This document shows positions 1 through 10,949 of a DNA stretch of 64,000 nucleotides, in pieces (the first letter of the stretch is position 1; every line of letters starts with the position of its first letter). Both the position numbers and the translations under genes were made by a program. The DNA is taken from positions 28,491,955 to 28,555,954 of the forward strand of contig NC_090178.1 in the NCBI RefSeq assembly GCF_024679245.1, given 5' to 3'. The notes beneath the pieces are model-generated. The model was given only the letters and a program-made list of their open reading frames with translations, searched no databases and was not told the DNA's origin. The stretch comes from Pseudorasbora parva. Lineage: Eukaryota > Chordata > Actinopteri > Cypriniformes > Gobionidae.

Positions 1-1800
1 TATTTTTATCCTTCTGGATAAGAATCCACTTTAATTTGTTTAAAATGGATGGTATGGAAAGTATTTTTCTTTTTTCTTTTGAAAAAAGAAACGTTTCAAT
101 GTCAGACCGGTTACTATGTATCCATGTGCTGGCAGAACAGATTTACTCCTTAGTAGGCCATGTTGTCAACAGGTCCACACTTCTAAAATGTATCCATTTA
201 TAGACATCCTTGAAAGACTTGGACAAAACAAATGAATTCTGTATATGAGAAGGCAGACCTGCAGATGGTTGAAGCCTAGATTTTCATTTGCCTCTGACTC
301 ATTCAGATTCTCATTTATTGATGTCACAGAACTTAAGTTCTCTATTCTTAATCGCTCATTAAAGATATCAGTTACAGCTGTTCCATCCGTTCAGCTTTGT
401 CTGTTTCCTTCTCTCTCCCCAAGTCTTTTCCTCTAAGTCTGTATTTCTCGGTGTCCAAGACATGAGCTCACACTAAAGAATGTGCATTCCCACCCCTCCC
501 TGTGGACTCAACAAACTAACACACACATATGCGTGCATGCACACACAAACACAGATGAAAAATCACACACATGCACATAAACACATACGAACCCTTATGC
601 ATTCCCTCAGACCAAAGTTTAGCCTGAGGGACCCATTATATATTCATAAACTGACAACTCAAATGTAGAGTGCATGCACAGTCTACACTCACATTCTGCA
701 TTCTTTTTCATTTAAAGCATGTATTTCTTGTACTGCTGCACGTTTTTTCACAAGTAATGCAGATTTTTACATATTCATCTCTTTAAGATGCTTTACTAGC
801 CACAATCCGAATGCGTATCCTCTGTCTTACTGTGTGCATGTTAAAAGCAATGACTAGATGATGAGTTGTATGATGATGGTAATGATGTAATATTCTCAAA
901 AGAATTTGTTTTTATAATACTTACAAATTTCCAATCCTCTGTTGCTCCTTGTGTTTTTCAGAATCCTTTGGCTTTTACTTTTCCCCTCCCTTTCTCTTCC
1001 CTCCCCTCAACCTCCCTCCGCCTGTCTCTCTCTCTCTCGATTGCTCATTCGCTCTTCCCATTTTTATCCAAATGTTGGAGTTATAGCCCTTAAAGAGAAT
1101 ATGGCATGGTTTTGCCACAGGTTTTTAAAAAAGGAAACATTTTTATTGGGGCTAATAATATCATCTTAGGCCCTGTTAGGCAGTCCTACATTAAACTTTG
1201 AAGTTGTTTGTGTTCTGAATCAGAATAAATAGAGATAATCTAAAAGTGTTGTTCTTTATGTCATTCTTTTGTGAAAGAGAAATCTGCCTATGCGCACCCT
1301 AGCAGCAGCAAATCTAATCTGCCGCAAGTGTCATCTAGCAAATCTCAATACACTTCTGAGCTGTAAAAACCAAACTCTGGTCAGGCCAATCACATTGTGT
1401 ATAGAGTCTGTAGGCAGGTCTTCACATAATGACGGCCGAGTTGCGCTTGCATGCTACTAGTATACACAGAAGCTGTCGAATGGTAGTCATTTGAATCAGC
1501 TTTGACCGCAACTCTGAGTTAACTTGGAGTTAAGCTTTTCTCTGAGAAAAGAACAAAGAACGGCACTGAAAGGGGGGGTGAAATGCTGTTTCATGCATAC
1601 TGATCTTTTTACACTGTTAAAGACTTGGAATCCCATACTAAACATAGACAAAGTTTCAAAAGTTAAGGTGGACGTTTGATGGGAGTATTTCTTTGTCAAA
1701 AATACTACTTCCGGTTAGTCATAAGTTTCGGCAAGTTTTTTGAGATCATGCGTCCCCATTGACGTTAGTGGGGGCGGAATTTCCTTGTATGGGCCTTACG
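1..1800. other. Gene-free flank, no supported gene
   Basis: No open reading frame here resembles a known protein, and none is bounded by convincing splice sites. The stretch is AT-rich with a short CA-rich patch near 515-600 and a CT-rich patch near 975-1050. The part after about 1250 is more GC-balanced and looks like decayed interspersed repeat, but I could not place its ends. Confidence 0.5.
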
Positions 1801-1818
1801 GACAATTCTACCGGAAGC

Positions 1819-1900
1819 GCGTGAGAGAGAGCGAGGGAGAGAGCGAAAGCAACAGCCTGCGCGTGAGAGAGAGCGAGGGAGAGAGCGAAAGCAACAGCCT
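1819..1900. repeat. Two-copy 42-bp tandem repeat
   Basis: A GC- and purine-rich unit beginning GCGTGAGAGAGAGCGAGGG is present twice with a period of 42 bp (copies at 1819-1858 and 1861-1900), almost without mismatch. It lies just upstream of the THAP-like exon and may belong to the 5' flank of that mobile element. Confidence 0.8.
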
Positions 1901-1963
1901 ACGCCCATCAAAGCGGGGCTTGTAGGATGCTGGACAGGTGACAATTACACATAGCACATAACA

Positions 1964-2192
1964 ATGTCACCAAAAAAGTGGGTTTTTGGTTGCCAGACCA
2001 AGACAGTCCTGCACAGATTCGCCAAAAACCCCGCGTTAAGGCAACAGTGGATGTAATTTGCTTTTCCGGATCAGCAACTGAGTTGCGCGAATGTTTATAT
2101 CTGTTCGCTGTTTCATAAACAAGGCCCAGCTCGACGCCGAATTTTCCCAATCGCCTAATGCTGAAGGATGGAGCAGTCCCAACGTTAGAAGG
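1964..2192 (+). pseudogene. THAP-like domain exon, broken
   Basis: Translation from the ATG at 1964 begins MSPKKWVFGC and continues with HRFAKNP, LRQQWM, an in-frame TAA, then FPDQQLS and NVYICSL. After a frame change it reads RLMLKDGAVPT. This order matches a THAP-type zinc-coordinating domain (early Cys, HRFPKNP-like loop, later CxxxH and a C-terminal AVPT motif), a family common in animal DNA transposons and in proteins derived from them. The early Cys position is partly replaced by Trp, there is an in-frame stop after about 30 codons, and at least one frameshift, so it is not functional. A good splice donor (GGGTGAGT) still follows the AVPT motif. Family assignment is from remembered consensus. 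Confidence 0.6.
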
Positions 2193-2386
2193 GTGAGTGA
2201 GACTGCTTTTAGTCACCTTACTGTCTACACAAACCACGCGTAAACACACAAACACACGTGCACAACTGCACTTCCCACATGTACACCTTCAAAGACAAAA
2301 ATACGACGATATAATTCAAGTATAAATATGTAAATAACACAAGCCGCTAAGCATATTATATAGTTAGTGTATAACTTGTAACTTAC

Positions 2387-2496
2387 CACATACAGACGTC
2401 CTGCTCTAGTCGTTTTTGCTGCTGCTCCTGTTCAACTGCAGCCTCTGGGTCTGATTCCGGATCATAGATGTATGGCTGTATCCGATTAAAAGCCAT
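2387..2496 (-). pseudogene. P2X7-intracellular-domain-like first exon, orphan
   Basis: On the minus strand an ATG at 2496 opens MAFNRIQPYIYDPESDPE, followed by a Glu/Gln-rich run and QDVCMW, and then a strong donor (GTAAGT) at 2386. Fish genomes carry many repeated genes starting this way that continue into a Cys-rich domain like the P2X7 intracellular tail; here only the first exon is visible. It points toward the THAP-like exon, so each exon would lie in the other gene's intron. Functional status is unknown, probably a relic of a mobile element. Assignment is inference from remembered families. Confidence 0.45.
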
Positions 2497-3112
2497 ATTT
2501 TTATTTTGAATAAAGTTTTTTTCCGCTGTTAGGGATGCACTCGACTCAACACACAGCGCGCTGCTGCACACGTCATTATTTAGCTCCGCTCACACGACAC
2601 GCCCCCACCCGCTCGGCTTTTTTCGGAAAGACTCGGAACAGCGCATCTTTCTTATATAATTATTAAAAAAATAAAAACTTTTCGGAGATATGCAGGATGC
2701 AATGCTACTCTATAGGTACTCAAGATTGACATGACACTGACTGAAACTGAGTGTTTCACCCCCCCTTGAAGTCTTCTAAGATTCTTAAAAAGAGAAGATG
2801 TGTTCTGAGTTTTGCTGACCGGATACGGCGAATGTTTAATCTATCAACGAGCTCTGTTTCACCTTCGTTGCTCTGGTTGGTGGTAGCGCTATCCTATCAC
2901 GAGCAGAGGGAGTTTGAAAGACAACCGTTTATCCCTTCCCTCAGGATTGAGCCCTGTCAATGGTGAGTTTCCAGACCAAACATCTTGGTGTGGGTTGAGG
3001 CTTTAGATCAACATCTTTGTTGATCCTGAAACAACATTCCAAACAACCAATCAGATTTGTGGGCAAAATTACAGTTTATTTCAAGTTTAGGCTTAAAACA
3101 AGTGTTAGCTTC
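2497..3112. other. No gene seen
   Basis: The left part (about 2500-2740) is GC-richer and probably the promoter side of the element carrying the exon at 2387-2496. The remainder shows nothing I can assign. Confidence 0.4.
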
Positions 3113-3191
3113 TACAGGGAGTGCAGAATTATTAGGCAAGTTGTATTTTTGAGGATTCATTTTATTAACAACAACCATGTTCTCAATGAAC

Positions 3192-4943
3192 CAGTGGCGA
3201 GGCCAGACATTTTTAACTGAGTGGACCTTGGTGGAATAGGGTGGACCTCAATGACTACTCTCAAATTACACAAATTTAACAATATGGGACAAAATCACTT
3301 GACAGTAAATATAAGCTATATATGATTTATTTTTTTGCCAACAAATTCATATAATTCATATATACAAAATGTATTTATAACAAGCAGCTACAAAGCCTAT
3401 TGCAAGGAAGACAAATATAGATATTGTGCTGCTATATGACCACTAACAAGACATCAGTGTTCAGTAATTGGGTTCATTTTAAAATGGAATAACCAATTCT
3501 TGTCAACTAATGCAACTCAGTATAACTGTTGTCAAACATGTATTTGCAGCTTAACCTGTGAGAATTTCGTCTCGTGTTATGCATCGTGGCCCGTGTTAAA
3601 AGTTTATTTCACTAGCAGACGTAAACTCATCTTCCCATCCCCTCAACAATACGCGATTGGCTAAACATTACTACTAAGCTTATTGATTGGCTGTTGCAAT
3701 AAGGCAGTTATATGAAAATGTTTTCGCTCTACAGTAATTATTTTTTAATAGGGCTGTCAATCGATTAATATATTTAATCGCAATTTAATCGCACATTTTT
3801 AGCAATTGTAAATCTAAAATGAAGTTTTTAATACTCTAATCAACATGAGTATGGACAAAAATGCATGCTTTATGCAAATGTACATTTATTATTAGTGAAA
3901 CCATACTTACTTAATAATGATCAATACAGCATGAAGATTAGACATATCAAAGGTCATAGATATGTTTATCTAAGAAATTGTTCATGTCTCTTAAGCCTAA
4001 ACTTAAAAATTAAGAGTAAGTAGTGATTTCTCTCATTTTAAGAATATAAAGGGAGTTTTTAAACTGGCAGTTTAATTCAGAGCAGGGCACAGTTCGTATG
4101 AAAAATTGGTAATGTGTACCAGTGAGCGCACCAGAACCACACCACACCCGGAGGAGGTCCATATTACACGAGTAGGAATATAGTGCGGCCCCTTTAAGAG
4201 ACGCGCGCTCCCTATTGAACTGCCGGTATTTTGCGTGTGCACGCCGAACTGGGCCGCGATTCACGTGGACAGTGTGAAGAACATGGACTCGGGAGCGCGC
4301 TTGTTCAGGAAAGTAACCTGTGCATTCGTTTTAGCCGATTGTAATGTATTTAGTTCAATAAAACAGGTGTACTGTAAGCGGTGATGGTGTTAATGATTTA
4401 CCTCAGACATGAGCGAGAGTGAGATGCAGTGCTTCGCCCTCGGACTGCAGAGAATGTGCTCTGTGAAAAAAAAAACGCACTTTTTCTTTCTGAAGTCTAA
4501 TAAAAGTTAAACAAAAATGTGGTAGCTTAGGCTATGTGGTAGCTTATGTAGGCAATAACTGCACTTTTGGTTTAGAATATTAATGTTAATGTCAACCCTT
4601 TTCTTTCCCTATTAATGTTTGCTGCTGCATCCTTTGCGTCTGACTGCTCTCACTTTTTCCAACTACGGGCTATGCCTTATGCCACGGATCAAACAGAAAA
4701 TGCGCACTGCGTTAATAAATGTAGTGCTGTTAAAATGAATTTGCGTTAATGCGTTATTAACATATTTGACAGCCCTATTTTTTAATGAAACTTTTTGTAC
4801 GTGTTTAAGTGATTTGTGTTGTCACATAGGCATATTCTTACTGCTATCCCATTTTTTATTTTTTTGTCTGTTCTGATTGGGTGGGCCAGCCGTCAATCTG
4901 AGTGGGCCAGTGCCACCCTGGCCCTTATGTAGCCTCGCCCCTG
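3192..4943. mobile_element. hAT-type element inserted in the Tc1 element
   Basis: Bounded by an exact 8-bp target duplication CAATGAAC (3184-3191 and 4944-4951). The ends are CAGTGGCGAGGCC on the left and, reverse complemented, CAGGGGCGAGGC on the right. An 8-bp duplication with CAG-initial ends is the hAT signature. No transposase was recognised; most of the interior is occupied by another element at 3749-4777. Confidence 0.88.
3749..4777. mobile_element. Second-level hAT-type element
   Basis: Flanked by an 8-bp duplication TTTTTTAA (3741-3748 and 4778-4785), with inverted ends TAGGGCTGTCAA / TTGACAGCCCTA. Next to each end are ATTAAT/TTAATCG-rich subterminal repeats. This terminal family recurs at 37509. 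No transposase is visible, so it is non-autonomous. Confidence 0.88.
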
Positions 4944-5152
4944 CAATGAACACAAAAAACTCTTTAGTTTTAGCTATTTTAGGGGGATATCTGTGTGTGC
5001 AGGTGACTATTACTGTGCATAATTATTAGGCAACTTAACAAAAAACAAATTTATACCCATTTCAATTATTTATTTTTACCAGTGAAACCAATATAACATC
5101 TCAACATTCACAAATATACATTTCTGACATTCAAAAACCAAACAAAAACAGA

Positions 5153-6325
5153 TCAGTGACCAATATAGCCACCTTTCTTTGCAAGGACACTCAAAAGCCT
5201 ACCATCCATGGATTCTGTCAGTGTTTTGATCTGTTCACCATCAACATTGCGTGCAGCAGCAACCACAGCCTCCCAGACAGGGGCGTGGGACTGGGGGGAT
5301 AAAGGGTACTGAGTAACCAGGGCCCGAGGCAGGGGGGCGGGCCTTAGAAGTCAGTTTTCTATACATACACAAACATGGTACGGGGGCCCAGCAAGATGGT
5401 TTGTACCCAGGGCCCAAAATTTGGTGCTACGCCCCTGCTCCCAGACACTGTTCAGAGAGGTGTACTGTTTTCCCTCCTTGTAAATCGCACATTTGATGAT
5501 GGACCACAGGTTCTCAATGGGGTTCAGATCAGGTGAACAAGGAGGCCATATCATTAGATTTTCTTCTTTTACACCCTTTCTTGCCAGCCACGCTGTGGAG
5601 TACTTGGACGCGTGTGATGGAGCATTGTCCTACATGAAAATCATGTTTTTCTTGAAGGATGTAGACTTCTTCCTGTACCACTGCTTGAAGAAGGTGTCTT
5701 CCAGAAACTGGCAGTAGGACTGGGAGTTGAGCTTGACTCCATCCTCAACCCAAAAAGGCCCCACAAGCTCATCTTTGATGATACCAGCCCAAACCAGTAC
5801 TCCACCTCCACCTTGCTGGCGTCTGAGTCGGACTGGAGCTCTCTGCCCTTTACCAATCCAGCCACGGGCCCATCAAGACTCACTCTCATTTCATCAGTCC
5901 ATAAAACCTTAGAAAAATCAGTCTTGAGATATTTCTTGGCCCAGTCTTGACGTTTCAGCTTGTGTGTCTTGTTCAGTGGTGGTCGACTTTCTGCCTTTCT
6001 TACCTTGGCCATGTCTCTGAGGTATTGCACACCTTGTGCTTTTGGGCACTCCAGTGATGTTGCAGCTCTGAAATATGGCCAAACTGGTGGCAAGTGGCAT
6101 CTTGGCAGCTGCACGCTTGACTTTTCTCAGTTCACGGGCAGTTATTTTGCGCCTTGGTTTTTCTACACGCTTCTTGCGACCCTGTTGACTATTTTGAATG
6201 AAACGCTTGATTGTTCGATGATCACGCTTCAGAAGCTTGGCTATTTTAAGACTGCTGCATCCCTCTGCAATATATCTCACTATTTTTGACTTTTCTGAGC
6301 CTGTCAAGTCCTTCTTTTGACCCAT
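5153..6325 (-). pseudogene. Tc1-like transposase, broken
   Basis: Reading from the ATG at 6325 gives MGQKKDLTGSEKSKIV and a helix-turn-helix region (SLKIAKLLKRDHRTIKRFI). After a frame change near 6000 it gives KRQDWAKKYL and WTDEM, the first catalytic Asp of the DDE core. After another it gives PPCSPDLNPIENLW, which holds the last acidic residue. The C-terminus is split by the 160-bp hAT MITE and resumes at 5277, ending GGYIGH and TGA at 5153-5155. It would cut and paste the host element if intact; frameshifts and the insertion make it inactive. Confidence 0.88.
5278..5437. mobile_element. 160-bp hAT MITE inside the transposase gene
   Basis: An exact 8-bp duplication CTCCCAGA (5270-5277 and 5438-5445) brackets a 160-bp insert whose ends are CAGGGGCGTGG and, reverse complemented, CAGGGGCGTAGC. 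These are typical Charlie-like hAT ends. It interrupts the 3' part of the Tc1 transposase. Confidence 0.92.
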
Positions 6326-6546
6326 TTTGCCAAAGGAAAGGAAGTTGCCTAATAATTATGCACACCTGATATAGGGTGTTGATGTCATTAGACCACACCC
6401 CTTCTCATTACAGAGATGCACATCACCTAAATATGCTTAATTGGTAGTAGGCTTTCCAGCCTATACAGCTTGCAGTAAGACAACATGCATAACAAGGATG
6501 ATGTGGTCAAAATACTCATTTGCCTAATAATTCTGCACTCCCTGTA

Positions 6547-7212
6547 CATTACTGTTATTCACCTATAATTTCCCTCTGATTTCTAGGGATAAGTTATGGG
6601 TAGGGTTAGGTTTAGGGGTAGGGATAGTGTTAGGACTACATTTTCCAACACATGTTTTTCCAGGATCATCCAGAACAATTGATTCAGTAACATGTCTTCC
6701 ATCTACCAGCAGAGGTCACCAAAGAGCAATGATTGGCGCAGATTTTAAATTTTCATAATAACTCTTTTTTTCATAGGGAATAAATGTAGCCCTTCATAAA
6801 AAGAATAATAATATTTTTAATTAGGTCTATTATCACAGTCAACATGTAGGCCTAAGTATTATTAATAATTATTAGAATTACTATTTATAGTTTAATTATT
6901 ATCAGTAACAAGGGTGTTTGGGTTGAACAGTCTTAGGCTTGATGTGTTAACATTTAGCAGGTTCCTGGGACATGCTCCCTCATGAGATTTATTTGTTTGC
7001 TTGTTTTTTTTTGTTTTTTTTTTGCAAAAATGTATTTTGTGGTATCATCCACATGCAAAGTTGGTTGATAACATAACTAAAATAAAGTAATAGCCTTGTT
7101 AACAATTACGTGTTTGCATAGGATATATGATGAATGTTTTATTATTAAACCACTTTAGTTGACAGAATTTTACTTAAATAACTTTACTTAAAATGTTCTT
7201 TTACTGAAGATG
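6547..7212. other. No gene seen
   Basis: AT-rich non-coding DNA. A G-rich patch near 6590-6640 repeats GGGTTAGG/TAGGG-like units irregularly; I see no ordered array. Confidence 0.5.
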
Positions 7213-7885
7213 TTAAAGGTGCACTATACAACTTTTCCATCCGCTAGAAGGCGCCTATTCAAAACAAAGTAGTTTGATGACACCAAGTTTGAGTGCAGCA
7301 TCTTGGGACATGTGGTCTTCACCTCACAGACGGTGGAAAATAGGACTTGGGCAGAAATCATGTTCATGGATGCGATTATTAACGTTACTGTAGTATGAAG
7401 CAGAGCAGGACAGAGTGTTGTGGAGCTGAGCAAGGCCACTGGAGCGATTGTCAATGAGATGAACAACACATGCCTCATGAGCAGCCGGACTTTTATTATG
7501 ACTAGACGGGACACAGTCGCCGGGCGCAGACGCTATTTCCACTTTTCCGGTCACAAGTATGAGGTTACACAGCTCTGTTATGATGATGTTATGACATTAC
7601 TCTGTGCGTTCGCTCAGTGGCTGCTGTGACACTTGTTCGCACTGCTAAGAGTAAAGCATTTCTGCCAAATAAAACCGGAAACTGAGGCTAACGCAGATAT
7701 GAAAACTGACAGACGACTCCCTAAGACGCTATACTCAGACGTCCCTGGTCCTTGGTTAAAATAGCAATTTTCTCACAATTTACAAATAGTTGGAAACATT
7801 TGGGATATTGTAAGTACTCAACTGAACAAAATATATAAAATTGGCCTAGTGGTTTTACTGCAAATATACTACATAGTGCACCTTT
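7213..7885. mobile_element. TTAA-type MITE, 0.67 kb
   Basis: Inverted ends AAAGGTGCACTATA (from 7215) and TAGTGCACCTTT (to 7885). The left flank is TTAA; the right is TTCA, probably a decayed copy. The left subterminal segment contains CCGCTAG, which also occurs near the end of the MITEs at 33647 and 34942, so the three look like one family. No protein is encoded. Confidence 0.75.
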
Positions 7886-8099
7886 CATTTCCTGTAATCT
7901 ATTGGAATATCTGAAAGCCAGGTTTTCCAAATATCTATCACATTTTACACATGCGGAAAAACAGTTGTTTAGACAATAATTCAAGAAGGTCCGGACTTTA
8001 AAGCTCTTGATTCTAACTTATACATGGCCTTATGGAAAAGTAACCTGTTCTTGTAATTGTTTAACTAGCATTTGTTACAATAAGATTATAATTACAGGT

Positions 8100-8653
8100 A
8101 AGAGCATTGATAGCACCTTGCGGCTCCACCAGGTTCCCCTGTCCCACTGGCTCCCCCTTGGTCATTCGTCACTCTACTTCCACAACAGACTTCCAAGCCT
8201 TCTGCTGCACTCAGTCCCTTCACCCCTACAGATACAGCAGATTCCACCTTCCCTCTGGCTATTCCTCTGTTACACCAATTCCACATTAGTCCTCGGGCAC
8301 TCTGACTCTGCCTCAGATGATTAGGTCGATTAGGTTAATCAGGTCTCCATCCGTGCTCTGGGATCCATTGGATCCCTCTTTGTCGGTCATCACCAGAATG
8401 TTGTCAGCCAACATCATGGCTCCTCTCTTCCTCAACTCTGCCCTGGGTTGTCATCACTGCCAAGCTCTGGGTCTGCTGCATCGCACATGCTTCATCAGCA
8501 CCAGGGTGTAGACGATGTCCGTCCTCCACCGCCTTCTATCACTATCCCTTCGCCTGCTCTTCTAGTCATCTCTTCGCCACCTCCAGAGCTCCCACCTTTC
8601 CTCCCTTGTCTGTTGTTGCGGCACAAGGTCACACCTTTCCAGAGGGGCCGTAA
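8100..8653 (+). repeat. Probable 3' internal part of an LTR element
   Basis: This GC-rich, Pro/Ser-coding stretch ends in a purine-rich AGAGGGGCCG run immediately before TGTCACAC, the layout of a polypurine tract abutting a 3' LTR in Ty3/Gypsy elements. No gag, protease or polymerase motif can be read, so the element is heavily degraded. Low confidence on the left boundary. Confidence 0.35.
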
Positions 8654-8905
8654 TGTCACACTTCCTATCAGCTAGTTTCAGTTTTCATTAACTTTTAGTT
8701 TATGTTTCTTTGTTTGAACTTCCCACCACTCTTTATCTTTATCACCACTCTTGTTTATGTCTGTACTTAAGTTCCGCTGTCTCCAGAGGTCTTAGTCGGT
8801 TGTTGATTTTCTATGACACACTATTAAGCCTGTCTGCTCATCAATTATTAAACACAGTTTTACTTTTAATCTGCAAGTCTGTCTGTCTTCCTCATCAGTC
8901 ATCAT
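8654..8905 (+). repeat. Candidate Gypsy-like 3' LTR
   Basis: Begins TGTCACAC directly after the purine tract and runs through GTACTTAAG and an ATTAAA-like poly(A) signal to about 8905. A related copy with the same tract and start is at 10727. The right end is uncertain. Confidence 0.4.
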
Positions 8906-9019
8906 GGCAAAATATTTTTTTGACCCAACAGCAATTTCTTAAAGGGTTACTTCAGCGATTAGCATATGGCTTTGTATCAGTAGAAACCTTGGAGTATATT
9001 TGAATGATTGTCAAATATA

Positions 9020-9044
9020 CCCCCCCCCCCCCCCCCCCCCCAAA
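9020..9044. repeat. Poly(C) run
   Basis: A run of more than 20 cytosines followed by eight or nine adenines. Such runs are unstable and length may be unreliable in an assembly. Confidence 0.9.
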
Positions 9045-9059
9045 AAAAATTGCTGTGTA

Positions 9060-9999
9060 TGTGGAGTAGGTGCTGAGCTCTTGCGGATCAGCTTTCATAG
9101 TTGACCTGGCAGACGATGACGCCAGCTCAACTCCCAATCCAGTGCAGAGCCAGAATCTCTCCAGCTGTGAGGAGCAGCAGCAAGTGCCCACTGCAACAAC
9201 AAAAAAAGCCAGACTTGTGTGAGCGATGTGTAAGCCTGCGCAGAGCCAGTCAGACCAATGAAGTCTGAGCAGAGCCAGTCTGACCAAGTGTACGGGCTGC
9301 CCCATCCATTGCAGAGGGAGCATGGAGTTTGATGGGTTTGGATTGGAGACACACCCACCCACCCATCACTGAGAGTGAGTTGCTGGACTTAGACTTTTTC
9401 TTTTAAACCCTACCATGCCTGGGGGTTTTTCGGACTCACTAGTCCTGCCCAACCTCCATCTCCCACCACCTCTTTAATGCTCTCCTGTGAGTTTGTTTCT
9501 TCTTCGTTTTTCTGTTATTCTCCAGTCAGTTGTCCAGCCCTCAGCCACACCTACTGTCCAGGATGAGGTGGCTCAGAGCAGGTCTACAGTGCAGCCACTG
9601 AGAGGAGGTAAGGGAGGCACTAAGGGACTGTGGTGAGGACTGGGCAGTAGGTGTGTCTGAGGCTCCACCTCCAGCATCTGATCCCTCCATTCTACTTTGC
9701 CCTAGCCCTAGCCCTAGCCCTAGCCCTAGCCCTTGCACATGTGCTCCTTCCTCCCTCGACTCCCCAGCTCCACCTCAGCCCTCCGGGTCGTCACTGTGGC
9801 ACTATCACAGCCACCTAGACCATCTGCATCATTGCACTCCATCTGCTCTTCTCTGCGCCGTGGGCTCCCTTATCTTCGTCGTCACCTACACCATCACCAT
9901 GGCTCCTTCCTCCAGCAACGCTATCTTGGGTTGCAGTCCTGGCTGTGAATCACTCCTGGATCACCCTTCCATCTACTACACTCCATAAGATAATCTGTC
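9060..9999. other. GC-rich non-coding or decayed repeat
   Basis: Open frames exist on both strands but consist of Ser/Pro/Leu low complexity with no recognised domain. At 9700-9733 there are about five GCCCTA hexamers in tandem. Confidence 0.4.
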
Positions 10000-10352
10000 A
10001 ATTTTGGGCCCCCTTCCGACAATACTAGGTAAAGTCCTGATGATCTTGATGGTTCTACGGATTATTTTATCAGATTTTCTGGGGTGTGAAGAGTGTTAAG
10101 AGTGACTGAATCTGCTCAGAAGAACATTGGAGGCACCCCGATCTCAAATTGTAAAAATTCAATATGTTGAATATTTACGATCAGTAAATCCTGTTGTGTG
10201 GGGAGACAAATGGAGTCGAGCTCTGGAGATTATCACGTGAAATGAAACAATACCCAATCAGAAAGTAAGCTGATGGGATACTCACCTTCAGCTACATCTT
10301 TACATTGTCTCCACAACTTCATCTAAACATGTTCCTTTCCCCCCCACTACAG

Positions 10353-10492
10353 ACTTTCTGTATAAAGCAGTCTATACACTACAAGCCATTTCTTCTTGCC
10401 GGTCGTCTGTCAAAAGTCACATTTGATGCAGATGATTTTGCAAGTTTTCCTATGTTCACAGACGAGACTCTGGTTGTTTGTGAATGGAATCT
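10353..10492 (+). other. Candidate orphan coding exon
   Basis: A pyrimidine-rich tract ending CCCACTACAG precedes a stop-free frame of 140 nt that ends CT|GTGAGT, a consensus donor. The reading contains AGRLSKVTFDADDFASF and ETLVVCEWN. I do not recognise the protein. No neighbouring exon was found on the same strand, so it may be a relic or chance. Confidence 0.25.
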
Positions 10493-10704
10493 GTGAGTGT
10501 GTGCTTTCCTGATCACATCTCAGCACTCCACAAACTAGAGGGAAAAAATCTATAGTTAAAGATATAGATATAGATAGTTAAATCTATGATTTCTTATCAT
10601 CATGTTTGTGGTCTTTGACATTTTGAAAATCTTAAAAGATTCAAAAAACCTTTCAGTGTGGTCTTCCACCTAAGCCACATCCATCCATCTGCTGGTGCAA
10701 GGTC

Positions 10705-10949
10705 ACGTCTTCTAGAAGGGGTGTACTGTCACACTCACGCACCTTTTGGACTTTGTTTCCCTTAGATTATTGTAATGGGTGCTAATTGACTGGTCATTTT
10801 GCATGGCTAGTTGCACCTCATTATAATCAGTACTTAAGTTGTCTCTGTTTCTGTTCATTATAACCTGCCTCGTGCTTTGTGAATGTTTAATCTGTTTCCT
10901 ATTACCTGAGAGTTCATCGTCGTCTTTGTGCTTACTAGAAACCGTGACA
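10705..10949 (+). repeat. Polypurine tract and Gypsy-like LTR remnant
   Basis: The purine tract CTAGAAGGGGTGTAC abuts TGTCACAC at 10727; the candidate LTR closes at GTGACA (10949), giving matching TGTCAC/GTGACA ends over 223 bp. The upstream sequence GCAAGGTCAC resembles that before the copy at 8654, so the two are related. Confidence 0.5.

Larger units (their letters stand above)
3113..6546 (-). mobile_element. Tc1/mariner element with nested insertions
   Basis: The element runs 3115-6544 and is flanked by the TA duplication typical of Tc1/mariner (3113-3114 and 6545-6546). Its outer inverted repeats begin CAGGGAGTGCAGAATTATTA on both ends. A second, inner inverted repeat containing GCATAATTATTAGGCAA (about 5015-5034) is matched at 6343-6363, giving a two-tier repeat end. 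The transposase lies on the minus strand at 5153-6325. The body has been opened by a 1.75-kb hAT element (3192-4943), which holds a further 1.03-kb element, and by a 160-bp hAT MITE (5278-5437). Confidence 0.92.

Noticed and set aside
9653..9988. 111-codon Ser/Pro-rich open frame.
   Set aside because: Low-complexity composition, overlaps the GCCCTA tandem, open frames on both strands, no domain.
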